The notes under the pieces were generated by a model that worked only from the letters and a program-made list of their open reading frames with translations, did no database searches and was not told where the DNA came from. Position numbers and translations under genes: made by a program. A stretch of DNA of 64,000 nucleotides, taken from NCBI GenBank assembly GCA_030867875.1, contig JAOWCC010000750.1, positions 62,001 through 126,000 of the forward strand. The letters are read 5' to 3'. Below, piece by piece: positions 1 through 11,880 of this stretch. Each line of letters begins with the position of its first letter. The stretch's first letter is position 1. This DNA is from Actinernus sp. WN-2022. Its lineage: Eukaryota; Cnidaria; Anthozoa; Actiniaria; Actinernidae.

Positions 1-624
1 TGAATGATGAATCAGGAATAATGAATCAGTAATGATGAATCAGGAATCAGGAATCAGGAATGATGAATCAGGAATCAGGAATCAGGAATGATGAATCAGG
101 AATGATGAATGACGAATCAGGAATGATGAATGATGAATCAGGAATGATGAATGATGAATGATGAATCAGGAATCAGGAATGATGAATCAGGAATAAGGAA
201 TGATGAATCAGGAATGATGAATGATGTATCAGGAATCAGGAATGATGAATCAGGAAAGAGGAATGACGAATCAGGAATCAGGAATGGTGAATCATGAATC
301 AGGAATGATGAATCAGGAATCAGGAATAATGAAAAAGGAATCAGGAATGATGAATCAGGAATGATGAATCAGGAATGATGAATGATGAATCGGGAATGAT
401 GAATCATGAATCAGGAATCAGGAATGATGAATCAGGAATGATGAATGATGAATCAGGAATAATGAATGATGAATCAGGAATGATGAATCAGGAATCAGGA
501 ATGATGAATGATGAATCAGGAATCAGCAATGATGAATCAGGAATCAGGAATGATGAATCAGGAATGATGAATGATGAATCAGGATTGATGAATCAGGAAT
601 GATGAATCAGGAATCAGGAATCAG
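1..624 (+). repeat. Truncated B1/F mosaic module at left edge
   Basis: This is the 3' part of a module whose start lies outside the window. It matches 3235-3858 at a constant offset of 3,234 nt. The opening GAATAAT, the GTAATGAT context, GAATAAG, GTATCAG, GAAAGAG and GAATGAC variants mark the B1 type. The second half carries GAATCGG and ends with GATTGAT, both typical of F modules. The array therefore continues to the left of the window. Confidence 0.9.
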
Positions 625-3600
625 GAGTGATTAATCAGGAATCAGGAATGATGAATCAAGAATCAGGAATGATGAATCAGGAATGAGGAATGATCAATCA
701 GGAATGAGGAATGATCAATCAGGAATCAGGAATGATGAATCAGGAATGAGGAATGATCAATCAGGAATGATGAATGATCAATCAGGAATCAGGAATGATG
801 AATCAGGAATCAGGAATGATGAATCAGGAATGATGAATGATGTATCAGGAATCAGGAATGATGAATCAGGAAAGAGGAATGACGAATCAGGAATCAGGAA
901 TGGTGAATCATGAATCAGGAATCAGGAATAATGAAACAGGAATCAGGAATGATGAATCAGGAATGATGCATCAGGAATGATGAATCAGCAATCAGGAATG
1001 ATGAATCAGGAATCAGCAATGATCAATCAGGAATGATGAATGATGAATCAGGAATGATGAATCAGGAATCAGGAATGATGAATGACGAATCAGGAATCAG
1101 CAATGATGAATCAGGAATCAGGAATGATGAATCAGGAATGATGAATCAGCAATCAGGAATCAGGAATCAGGAGTGATTAATCAGGAATCAGGAATGATGA
1201 ATCAGGAATCAGGAATGATGAATCAGGAATCAGGAATGATGAATCAGGAAAGAGGAATGATGAATCAGGAATCAGGAATGGTGAATCATGAATCAGGAAT
1301 GATGAATCAGGAATCAGGAATGATGAATCAGGAATCAGGAATGATGAATCAGGAATCAGGAATGATGAATCAGGAATCATGAATGATGAATCAGGAATCA
1401 GGAATGATGAATCAGGAATGGTGAATCAGGAATGATGAATCAGGAATCAGGAAGCAGGAATGATGAATCAGGAATGATGAATGATGAATCAGGAATAATG
1501 AATCAGTAATGATGAATCAGGAATCAGGAATCAGGAATGATGAATCAGGAATCAGGAATCAGGAATGATGAATCAGGAATGATGAATGACGAATCAGGAA
1601 TGATGAATGATGAATCAGGAATGATGAATGATGAATGATGAATCAGGAATCAGGAATGATGAATCAGGAATAAGGAATGATGAATCAGGAATGATGAATG
1701 ATGTATCAGGAATCAGGAATGATGAATCAGGAAAGAGGAATGACGAATCAGGAATCAGGAATGGTGAATCATGAATCAGGAATGATGAATCAGGAATCAG
1801 GAATAATGAAACAGGAATCAGGAATGATGAATCAGGAATGATGCATCAGGAATGATGAATCAGCAATCAGGAATGATGAATCAGGAATCAGGAATGATGA
1901 ATCAGGAATCAGCAATGATCAATCAGGAATGATGAATGATGAATCAGGAATCAGCAATGATGAATCAGGAATCAGGAATGATGAATCAGGAATGATGAAT
2001 CAGGAATCAGGAATCAGGAATCAGGAGTGATTAATCAGGAATCAGGAATGATGAATCAGGAATCAGGAATGATGAATCAGGAATGATGAATGATGAATCA
2101 GGAATCAGGAATCAGGAATGATGAATCAGGAATGATGAATGATGAATCGGGAATGATGAATCAGGAATCAGGAATCAGGAATGATGAATCAGGAATCAGG
2201 AATGATGAATCAGGAATGATGAATGATGAATCAGGAATCAGGAATGATGAATCAGGAATGATGAATCAGGAATCAGGAATGATGAATGATGAATCAGGAA
2301 TCAGCAATGATGAATCAGGAATCAGGAATGATGAATCAGGAATGATGAATGATGAATCAGGATTGATGAATCAGGAATGATGAATCAGGAATCAGGAATC
2401 AGGAGTGATTAATCAGGAATCAGGAATGATGAATCAAGAATCAGGAATGATGAATCAGGAATGAGGAATGATCAATCAGGAATGAGGAATGATCAATCAG
2501 GAATCAGGAATGATGAATCAGGAATGAGGAATGATCAATCAGGAATGATGAATGATCAATCAGGAATCAGGAATGATGAATCAGGAATCAGGAATGATGA
2601 ATCAGGAATGATGAATGCTGTATCAGGATTCAGGAATGATGAATCAGGAAAGAGGAATGACGAATCAGGAATCAGGAATGGTGAATCATGAATCAGGAAT
2701 CAGGAATAATGAAACAGGAATCAGGAATGATGAATCAGGAATGATGCATCAGGAATGATGAATCAGCAATCAGGAATGATGAATCAGGAATCAGCAATGA
2801 TCAATCAGGAATGATGAATGATGAATCAGGAATGATGAATCAGGAATCAGGAATGATGAATGACGAATCAGGAATCAGCAATGATGAATCAGGAATCAGG
2901 AATGATGAATCAGGAATGATGAATCAGGAATCAGGAATCAGGAATCAGGAGTGATTAATCAGGAATCAGGAATGATGAATCAGGAATCAGGAATGATGAA
3001 TCAGGAATCAGGAATGATGAATCAGGAAAGAGGAATGATGAATCAGGAATCAGGAATGGTGAATCATGAATCAGGAATGATGAATCAGGAATCAGGAATG
3101 ATGAATCAGGAATCAGGAATGATGAATCAGGAATCATGAATGATGAATCAGGAATCAGGAATGATGAATCAGGAATGGTGAATCAGGAATGATGAATCAG
3201 GAATCAGGAAGCAGGAATGATGAATCAGGAATGATGAATGATGAATCAGGAATAATGAATCAGTAATGATGAATCAGGAATCAGGAATCAGGAATGATGA
3301 ATCAGGAATCAGGAATCAGGAATGATGAATCAGGAATGATGAATGACGAATCAGGAATGATGAATGATGAATCAGGAATGATGAATGATGAATGATGAAT
3401 CAGGAATCAGGAATGATGAATCAGGAATAAGGAATGATGAATCAGGAATGATGAATGATGTATCAGGAATCAGGAATGATGAATCAGGAAAGAGGAATGA
3501 CGAATCAGGAATCAGGAATGGTGAATCATGAATCAGGAATGATGAATCAGGAATCAGGAATAATGAAAAAGGAATCAGGAATGATGAATCAGGAATGATG

Positions 3601-3858
3601 AATCAGGAATGATGAATGATGAATCGGGAATGATGAATCATGAATCAGGAATCAGGAATGATGAATCAGGAATGATGAATGATGAATCAGGAATAATGAA
3701 TGATGAATCAGGAATGATGAATCAGGAATCAGGAATGATGAATGATGAATCAGGAATCAGCAATGATGAATCAGGAATCAGGAATGATGAATCAGGAATG
3801 ATGAATGATGAATCAGGATTGATGAATCAGGAATGATGAATCAGGAATCAGGAATCAG
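625..3858 (+). repeat. A-B1-F(short)-A-B1/F modules
   Basis: The order is A 625-1170, B1 1171-2024, a short F-like module 2025-2402 (378 nt, ending with GATTGAT), A 2403-2948, then a 910-nt B1/F mosaic 2949-3858. Each A module carries clustered GAATGAG+GAATGAT+CAATCAG units that create TGATCA sites. The A copy at 2403 has its own changes (GAATGCT and GATTCAG near 2613-2633). The B copy at 2949 lacks one 21-nt step relative to the copy at 1171. The A start recurs 3,234 nt later at 3859. Confidence 0.9.
628..637. other. Module-start palindrome TGATTAATCA (first of about 106 intact copies)
   Basis: The junction of the marker heptamers GAGTGAT and TAATCAG creates a perfect 10-bp palindrome, TGATTAATCA. 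It opens modules whose first base (G of GAGTGAT) lies at, for example, 625, 1171, 2025, 2403, 2949, 3859, 4405, 5259, 5490, 5840, 6617, 7163, 7618, 7849, 8199, 8633, 8983, 9760, 9970, 10488, 11069, 11881, 12427, 13281, 13512, 13862, 14646, 15206, 16060, 16305 and 16844, and so on to 61251. In the inverted arm it lies at about 62359-62368, 62904-62913 and 63727-63736. It is broken at 28282 (TAATGAG) and at 43668, 49978 and 55788 (TGATGAATCA), and was lost with a deletion near 57,195. The regular spacing is seen directly. A protein-binding role (compare the CENP-B box in alpha satellite) is speculation. Confidence 0.85.
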
Positions 3859-6616
3859 GAGTGATTAATCAGGAATCAGGAATGATGAATCAAGAATCAG
3901 GAATGATGAATCAGGAATGAGGAATGATCAATCAGGAATGAGGAATGATCAATCAGGAATCAGGAATGATGAATCAGGAATGAGGAATGATCAATCAGGA
4001 ATGATGAATGATCAATCAGGAATCAGGAATGATGAATCAGGAATCAGGAATGATGAATCAGGAATGATGAATGATGTATCAGGAATCAGGAATGATGAAT
4101 CAGGAAAGAGGAATGACGAATCAGGAATCAGGAATGGTGAATCATGAATCAGGAATCAGGAATAATGAAACAGGAATCAGGAATGATGAATCAGGAATGA
4201 TGCATCAGGAATGATGAATCAGCAATCAGGAATGATGAATCAGGAATCAGCAATGATCAATCAGGAATGATGAATGATGAATCAGGAATGATGAATCAGG
4301 AATCAGGAATGATGAATGACGAATCAGGAATCAGCAATGATGAATCAGGAATCAGGAATGATGAATCAGGAATGATGAATCAGCAATCAGGAATCAGGAA
4401 TCAGGAGTGATTAATCAGGAATCAGGAATGATGAATCAGGAATCAGGAATGATGAATCAGGAATCAGGAATGATGAATCAGGAAAGAGGAATGATGAATC
4501 AGGAATCAGGAATGGTGAATCATGAATCAGGAATGATGAATCAGGAATCAGGAATGATGAATCAGGAATCAGGAATGATGAATCAGGAATCAGGAATGAT
4601 GAATCAGGAATCATGAATGATGAATCAGGAATCAGGAATGATGAATCAGGAATGGTGAATCAGGAATGATGAATCAGGAATCAGGAAGCAGGAATGATGA
4701 ATCAGGAATGATGAATGATGAATCAGGAATAATGAATCAGTAATGATGAATCAGGAATCAGGAATCAGGAATGATGAATCAGGAATCAGGAATCAGGAAT
4801 GATGAATCAGGAATGATGAATGACGAATCAGGAATGATGAATGATGAATCAGGAATGATGAATGATGAATGATGAATCAGGAATCAGGAATGATGAATCA
4901 GGAATAAGGAATGATGAATCAGGAATGATGAATGATGTATCAGGAATCAGGAATGATGAATCAGGAAAGAGGAATGACGAATCAGGAATCAGGAATGGTG
5001 AATCATGAATCAGGAATGATGAATCAGGAATCAGGAATAATGAAACAGGAATCAGGAATGATGAATCAGGAATGATGCATCAGGAATGATGAATCAGCAA
5101 TCAGGAATGATGAATCAGGAATCAGGAATGATGAATCAGGAATCAGCAATGATCAATCAGGAATGATGAATGATGAATCAGGAATCAGCAATGATGAATC
5201 AGGAATCAGGAATGATGAATCAGGAATGATGAATCAGGAATCAGGAATCAGGAATCAGGAGTGATTAATCAGGAATCAGGAATGATGAATCAGGAATCAG
5301 GAATGATGAATCAGGAATGATGAATGATGAATCAGGAATGATGAATCAGGAATCAGGAATGATGAATTATGAATCAGGAATCAGCAATGATGAATCAGGA
5401 ATCAGGAATGATGAATCAGGAATGATGAATGATGAATCAGGAATGATGAATGATGAATCAGGAATGATGAATCAGGAATTAGGAATCAGGAGTGATTAAT
5501 CAGGAATCAGGAATGATGAATCAAGAATCAGGAATGATGAATCAGGAATGAGGAATGATCAATCAGGAATGAGGAATGATCAATCAGGAATCAGGAATGA
5601 TGAATCAGGAATGATGAATGATGAATCAGGAATCAGGAATCAGGAATGATGAATCAGGAATGATGAATGATGAATCGGGAATGATGAATCAGGAATCAGG
5701 AATCAGGAATGATGAATCAGGAATCAGGAATGATGAATCAGGAATGATGAATGACGAATCAGGAATCAGCAATGATGAATCAGGAATCAGGAATGATGAA
5801 TCAGGAATGATGAATCAGCAATCAGGAATCAGGAATCAGGAGTGATTAATCAGGAATCAGGAATGATGAATCAGGAATCAGGAATGATGAATCAGGAATC
5901 AGGAATGATGAATCAGGAAAGAGGAATGATGAATCAGGAATCAGGAATGGTGAATCATGAATCAGGAATGATGAATCAGGAATCAGGAATGATGAATCAG
6001 GAATCAGGAATGATGAATCAGGAATCAGGAATGATGAATCAGGAATCATGAATGATGAATCAGGAATCAGGAATGATGAATCAGGAATGGTGAATCAGGA
6101 ATGATGAATCAGGAATCAGGAAGCAGGAATGATGAATCAGGAATGATGAATGATGAATCAGGAATAATGAATCAGGAATGATGAATGATGAATCAGGAAT
6201 GATGAATCAGGAATCAGGAATGATGAATTATGAATCAGGAATCAGCAATGATGAATCAGGAATCAGGAATGATGAATCAGGAATGATGAATGATGAATCA
6301 GGAATCAGGAATGATGAATCAGGAAAGAGGAATGACGAATCAGGAATCAGGAATGGTGAATCATGAATCAGGAATGATGAATCAGGAATCAGGAATAATG
6401 AAACAGGAATCAGGAATGATGAATCAGGAATGATGCATCAGGAATGATGAATCAGCAATCAGGAATGATGAATCAGGAATCAGGAATGATGAATCAGGAA
6501 TCAGCAATGATCAATCAGGAATGATGAATGATGAATCAGGAATCAGCAATGATGAATCAGGAATCAGGAATGATGAATCAGGAATGATGAATCAGGAATC
6601 AGGAATCAGGAATCAG
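3859..6616 (+). repeat. Canonical 2,758-nt cassette A-B1-C-D-B2 (copy 1)
   Basis: Modules: A 3859-4404 (546), B1 4405-5258 (854), C 5259-5489 (231), D 5490-5839 (350), B2 5840-6616 (777). C is recognised by GAATTAT and by GAATTAG at its end. D has GAATCGG, GAATGAC and a late CAATCAG. Both B types share GAAAGAG followed by GAATGGT and GAATCAT, then GAAGCAG; B2 continues into a GAATTAT-containing segment. The same cassette starts again at 11881 (offset 8,022), 16844, 25566 and 28282. Confidence 0.92.
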
Positions 6617-8198
6617 GAGTGATTAATCAGGAATCAGGAATGATGAATCAAGAATCAGGAATGATGAATCAGGAATGAGGAATGATCAATCAGGAATGAG
6701 GAATGATCAATCAGGAATCAGGAATGATGAATCAGGAATGAGGAATGATCAATCAGGAATGATGAATGATCAATCAGGAATCAGGAATGATGAATCAGGA
6801 ATCAGGAATGATGAATCAGGAATGATGAATGATGTATCAGGAATCAGGAATGATGAATCAGGAAAGAGGAATGACGAATCAGGAATCAGGAATGGTGAAT
6901 CATGAATCAGGAATCAGGAATAATGAAACAGGAATCAGGAATGATGAATCAGGAATGATGCATCAGGAATGATGAATCAGCAATCAGGAATGATGAATCA
7001 GGAATCAGCAATGATCAATCAGGAATGATGAATGATGAATCAGGAATGATGAATCAGGAATCAGGAATGATGAATGACGAATCAGGAATCAGCAATGATG
7101 AATCAGGAATCAGGAATGATGAATCAGGAATGATGAATCAGCAATCAGGAATCAGGAATCAGGAGTGATTAATCAGGAATCAGGAATGATGAATCAGGAA
7201 TCAGGAATGATGAATCAGGAATCAGGAATGATGAATCAGGAAAGAGGAATGATGAATCAGGAATCAGGAATGGTGAATCATGAATCAGGAATGATGAATC
7301 AGGAATCAGGAATGATGAATCAGGAATCAGGAATGATGAATCAGGAATCAGGAATGATGAATCAGGAATCATGAATGATGAATCAGGAATCAGGAATGAT
7401 GAATCAGGAATGGTGAATCAGGAATGATGAATCAGGAATCAGGAAGCAGGAATGATGAATCAGGAATGATGAATGATGAATCAGGAATAATGAATCAGTA
7501 ATGATGAATCAGGAATCAGGAATGATGAATGATGAATCAGGAATCAGCAATGATGAATCAGGAATCAGGAATGGTGAATCAGGAATGATGAATCAGGAAT
7601 CAGGAATCAGGAATCAGGAGTGATTAATCAGGAATCAGGAATGATGAATCAGGAATCAGGAATGATGAATCAGGAATGATGAATGATGAATCAGGAATGA
7701 TGAATCAGGAATCAGGAATGATGAATTATGAATCAGGAATCAGCAATGATGAATCAGGAATCAGGAATGATGAATCAGGAATGATGAATGATGAATCAGG
7801 AATGATGAATGATGAATCAGGAATGATGAATCAGGAATTAGGAATCAGGAGTGATTAATCAGGAATCAGGAATGATGAATCAAGAATCAGGAATGATCAA
7901 TCAGGAATGAGGAATGATCAATCAGGAATGAGGAATGATCAATCAGGAATCAGGAATGATGAATCAGGAATGATGAATGATGAATCAGGAATCAGGAATC
8001 AGGAATGATGAATCAGGAATGATGAATGATGAATCGGGAATGATGAATCAGGAATCAGGAATCAGGAATGATGAATCAGGAATCAGGAATGATGAATCAG
8101 GAATGATGAATGACGAATCAGGAATCAGCAATGATGAATCAGGAATCAGGAATGATGAATCAGGAATGATGAATCAGCAATCAGGAATCAGGAATCAG
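6617..8198 (+). repeat. A, shortened B (455 nt), C and D modules
   Basis: A 6617-7162, B 7163-7617, C 7618-7848, D 7849-8198. B is 399 nt (57 heptamers) shorter than the 854-nt B1, which removes most of the middle with GAATAAG and GTATCAG. The lengths of A, C and D are canonical. The deletion keeps heptamer phase, as expected from in-register unequal exchange. Confidence 0.9.
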
Positions 8199-9416
8199 GA
8201 GTGATTAATCAGGAATCAGGAATGATGAATCAGGAATCAGGAATGATGAATCAGGAATCAGGAATGATGAATCAGGAAAGAGGAATGATGAATCAGGAAT
8301 CAGGAATGGTGAATCATGAATCAGGAATGATGAATCAGGAATCAGGAATGATGAATCAGGAATCAGGAATGATGAATCAGGAATCAGGAATGATGAATCA
8401 GGAATCATGAATGATGAATCAGGAATCAGGAATGATGAATCAGGAATGGTGAATCAGGAATGATGAATCAGGAATCAGGAAGCAGGAATGATGAATCAGG
8501 AATGATGAATGATGAATCAGGAATCAGCAATGATGAATCAGGAATCAGGAATGATGAATCAGGAATGATGAATGATGAATCAGGAATGATGAATGATGAA
8601 TCAGGAATGATGAATCAGGAATTAGGAATCAGGAGTGATTAATCAGGAATCAGGAATGATGAATCAAGAATCAGGAATGATCAATCAGGAATGAGGAATG
8701 ATCAATCAGGAATGAGGAATGATCAATCAGGAATCAGGAATGATGAATCAGGAATGATGAATGATGAATCAGGAATCAGGAATCAGGAATGATGAATCAG
8801 GAATGATGAATGATGAATCGGGAATGATGAATCAGGAATCAGGAATCAGGAATGATGAATCAGGAATCAGGAATGATGAATCAGGAATGATGAATGACGA
8901 ATCAGGAATCAGCAATGATGAATCAGGAATCAGGAATGATGAATCAGGAATGATGAATCAGCAATCAGGAATCAGGAATCAGGAGTGATTAATCAGGAAT
9001 CAGGAATGATGAATCAGGAATCAGGAATGATGAATCAGGAATCAGGAATGATGAATCAGGAAAGAGGAATGATGAATCAGGAATCAGGAATGGTGAATCA
9101 TGAATCAGGAATGATGAATCAGGAATCAGGAATGATGAATCAGGAATCAGGAATGATGAATCAGGAATCAGGAATGATGAATCAGGAATCATGAATGATG
9201 AATCAGGAATCAGGAATGATGAATCAGGAATGGTGAATCAGGAATGATGAATCAGGAATCAGGAAGCAGGAATGATGAATCAGGAATGATGAATGATGAA
9301 TCAGGAATAATGAATCAGGAATGATGAATGATGAATCAGGAATGATGAATCAGGAATCAGGAATGATGAATTATGAATCAGGAATCAGCAATGATGAATC
9401 AGGAATCAGGAATGAT
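7849..9416 (+). repeat. Tandem 784-nt duplication of D plus B
   Basis: D at 7849-8198 followed by a short B (8199-8632, 434 nt) is repeated as D 8633-8982 and B from 8983, at an exact offset of 784 nt (112 heptamers). Internal landmarks agree: the GTG of the B start is at 8201 and again at 8985. The first B is cut where the GAAGCAG segment runs directly into a C-like end (GAATTAG near 8624). This looks like a recent local unequal crossover. Confidence 0.88.
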
Positions 9417-9759
9417 GAATCAGGAATGATGAATGATGAATCAGGAATCAGGAATGATGAATCAGGAAAGAGGAATGACGAATCAGGAATCAGGAATGGT
9501 GAATCATGAATCAGGAATGATGAATCAGGAATCAGGAATAATGAAACAGGAATCAGGAATGATGAATCAGGAATGATGCATCAGGAATGATGAATCAGCA
9601 ATCAGGAATGATGAATCAGGAATCAGGAATGATGAATCAGGAATCAGCAATGATCAATCAGGAATGATGAATGATGAATCAGGAATCAGCAATGATGAAT
9701 CAGGAATCAGGAATGATGAATCAGGAATGATGAATCAGGAATCAGGAATCAGGAATCAG
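8983..9759 (+). repeat. B2 module (777 nt) after the 784-nt duplication
   Basis: This is a full-length B2 module, with GAAAGAG, GAATGGT, GAATCAT, GAAGCAG and GAATAAT in its first half and GAATTAT, GAAAGAG, GAATGAC, GAAACAG and GCATCAG in its second half. It matches 5840-6616 in length and order of variants. Confidence 0.88.
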
Positions 9760-11880
9760 GAGTGATTAATCAGGAATCAGGAATGATGAATCAGGAATCA
9801 GGAATGATGAATCAGGAATGATGAATCAGGAATCAGGAATGATGAATTATGAATCAGGAATCAGCAATGATGAATCAGGAATCAGGAATGATGAATCAGG
9901 AATGATGAATGATGAATCAGGAATGATGAATGATGAATCAGGAATGATGAATTAGGAATTAGGAATCAGGAGTGATTAATCAGGAATCAGGAATGATGAA
10001 TCAAGAATCAGGAATGATGAATCAGGAATGAGGAATGATCAATCAGGAATGAGGAATGATCAATCAGGAATCAGGAATGATGAATCAGGAATGATGAATG
10101 ATGAATCAGGAATCAGGAATCAGGAATGATGAATCAGGAATGATGAATGATGAATCGGGAATGATGAATCAGGAATCAGGAATCAGGAATGATGAATCAG
10201 GAATGATGAATGATGAATCAGGAATCAGGAATGATGAATCAGGAATAAGGAATGATGAATCAGGAATGATGAATGATGAGTCAGGAATCAGGAATGATGA
10301 ATCAGGAATGATGAATGATGAATCAGGAATGATGAATGATGAATCAGGAATCAGCAATGATGAATCAGGAATGATGAATCAGGAATGATGAATGATGAAT
10401 CAGGAATGATGAATCAGGAATCAGGAATGATGAATGATGAATCAGGATTGATGAATCAGGAATGATGAATCAGGAATCAGGAATCAGGAGTGATTAATCA
10501 GGAATCAGGAATGATGAATCAAGAATCAGGAATGATGAATCAGGAATGAGGAATGATCAATCAGGAATGAGGAATGATGAATCAGGAATCAGGAATGATG
10601 AATCAGGAAAGAGGAATGACGAATCAGGAATCAGGAATTGTGAATCAGGAATCAGGAATCAGGAATGATGAATCAGGAATAAGGAATGATGAATCAGGAA
10701 TGATGAATGATGAGTCAGGAATCAGGAATGATGAATCAGGAATGATGAATGATGAATCAGGAATGATGAATGATGAATCAGGAATCAGGAATGATGAATG
10801 ATGAATCAGGAATCAGCAATGATGAATCAGGAATGATGAATGATGAATCAGGAATGATGAATGATGAATCAGGAATGATGAATCAGGAATCAGGAATGAT
10901 GAATGATGAATCAGGAATCAGCAATGATGAATCAGGAATCAGGAATGATGAATGATGAATCAGGAATCAGCAATGATGAATCAGGAATCAGGAATGATGA
11001 ATCAGGAATGATGAATCATGAATCAGGATTGATGAATCAGGAATGATGAATCAGGAATCAGGAATCAGGAGTGATTAATCAGGAATCAGGAATGATGAAT
11101 CAAGAATCAGGAATGATGAATCAGGAATGAGGAATGATCAATCAGGAATGAGGAATGATCAATCAGGAATCAGGAATGATGTATCAGGAATCAGGAATGA
11201 TGAATCAGGAATGATGAATGACGAATCAGGAATCAGGAATGGTGAATCATGAATCAGGAATCAGGAATAATGAAACAGGAATCAGGAATGATGAATCAGG
11301 AATGATGCATCAGGAATGATGAATCAGCAATCAGGAATGATGAATCAGGAATCAGCAATGATCAATCAGGAATGATGAATGATGAATCAGGAATCAGGAA
11401 TGATGAATTATGAATCAGGAATCAGCAATGATGAATCAGGAATCAGGAATGATGAATCAGGAATGATGAATCAGGAATCAGGAATGATGAATTATGAATC
11501 AGGAATCAGCAATGATGAATCAGGAATCAGGAATGATGAATCAGGAATGATGAATGATGAATCAGGAATCAGGAATGATGAATCAGGAAAGAGGAATGAC
11601 GAATCAGGAATCAGGAATGGTGAATCATGAATCAGGAATGATGAATCAGGAATCAGGAATAATGAAACAGGAATCAGGAATGATGAATCAGGAATGATGC
11701 ATCAGGAATGATGAATCAGCAATCAGGAATGATGAATCAGGAATCAGGAATGATGAATCAGGAATCAGCAATGATCAATCAGGAATGATGAATGATGAAT
11801 CAGGAATCAGCAATGATGAATCAGGAATCAGGAATGATGAATCAGGAATGATGAATCAGGAATCAGGAATCAGGAATCAG
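9760..11880 (+). repeat. C-F-G-H cassette, first occurrence
   Basis: C 9760-9969 (210, one 21-nt step short), F 9970-10487 (518), G 10488-11068 (581), H 11069-11880 (812). F is marked by GAATCGG, GAATAAG and GAGTCAG and ends with GATTGAT. G is marked by GAATTGT (near 10636) and a second GAGTCAG. H opens with the TGATCA-containing units, then GTATCAG and GAATGAC. H is followed directly by an A module. Confidence 0.88.

Noticed and set aside
625..640. Promoter or ribosome binding site (AGGAG before GTG at the marker)
   Set aside because: AGGAG directly overlaps GTG at each marker with no spacing, recurs over 100 times, and leads into repeat-only frames. It is a chance result of the unit sequence.
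1140..1172. G-quadruplex candidates in runs of GAATCAG before the markers
   Set aside because: Only GG pairs with five-base gaps occur, so at best weak two-layer structures could form. There is no run of three G that would support a standard call.
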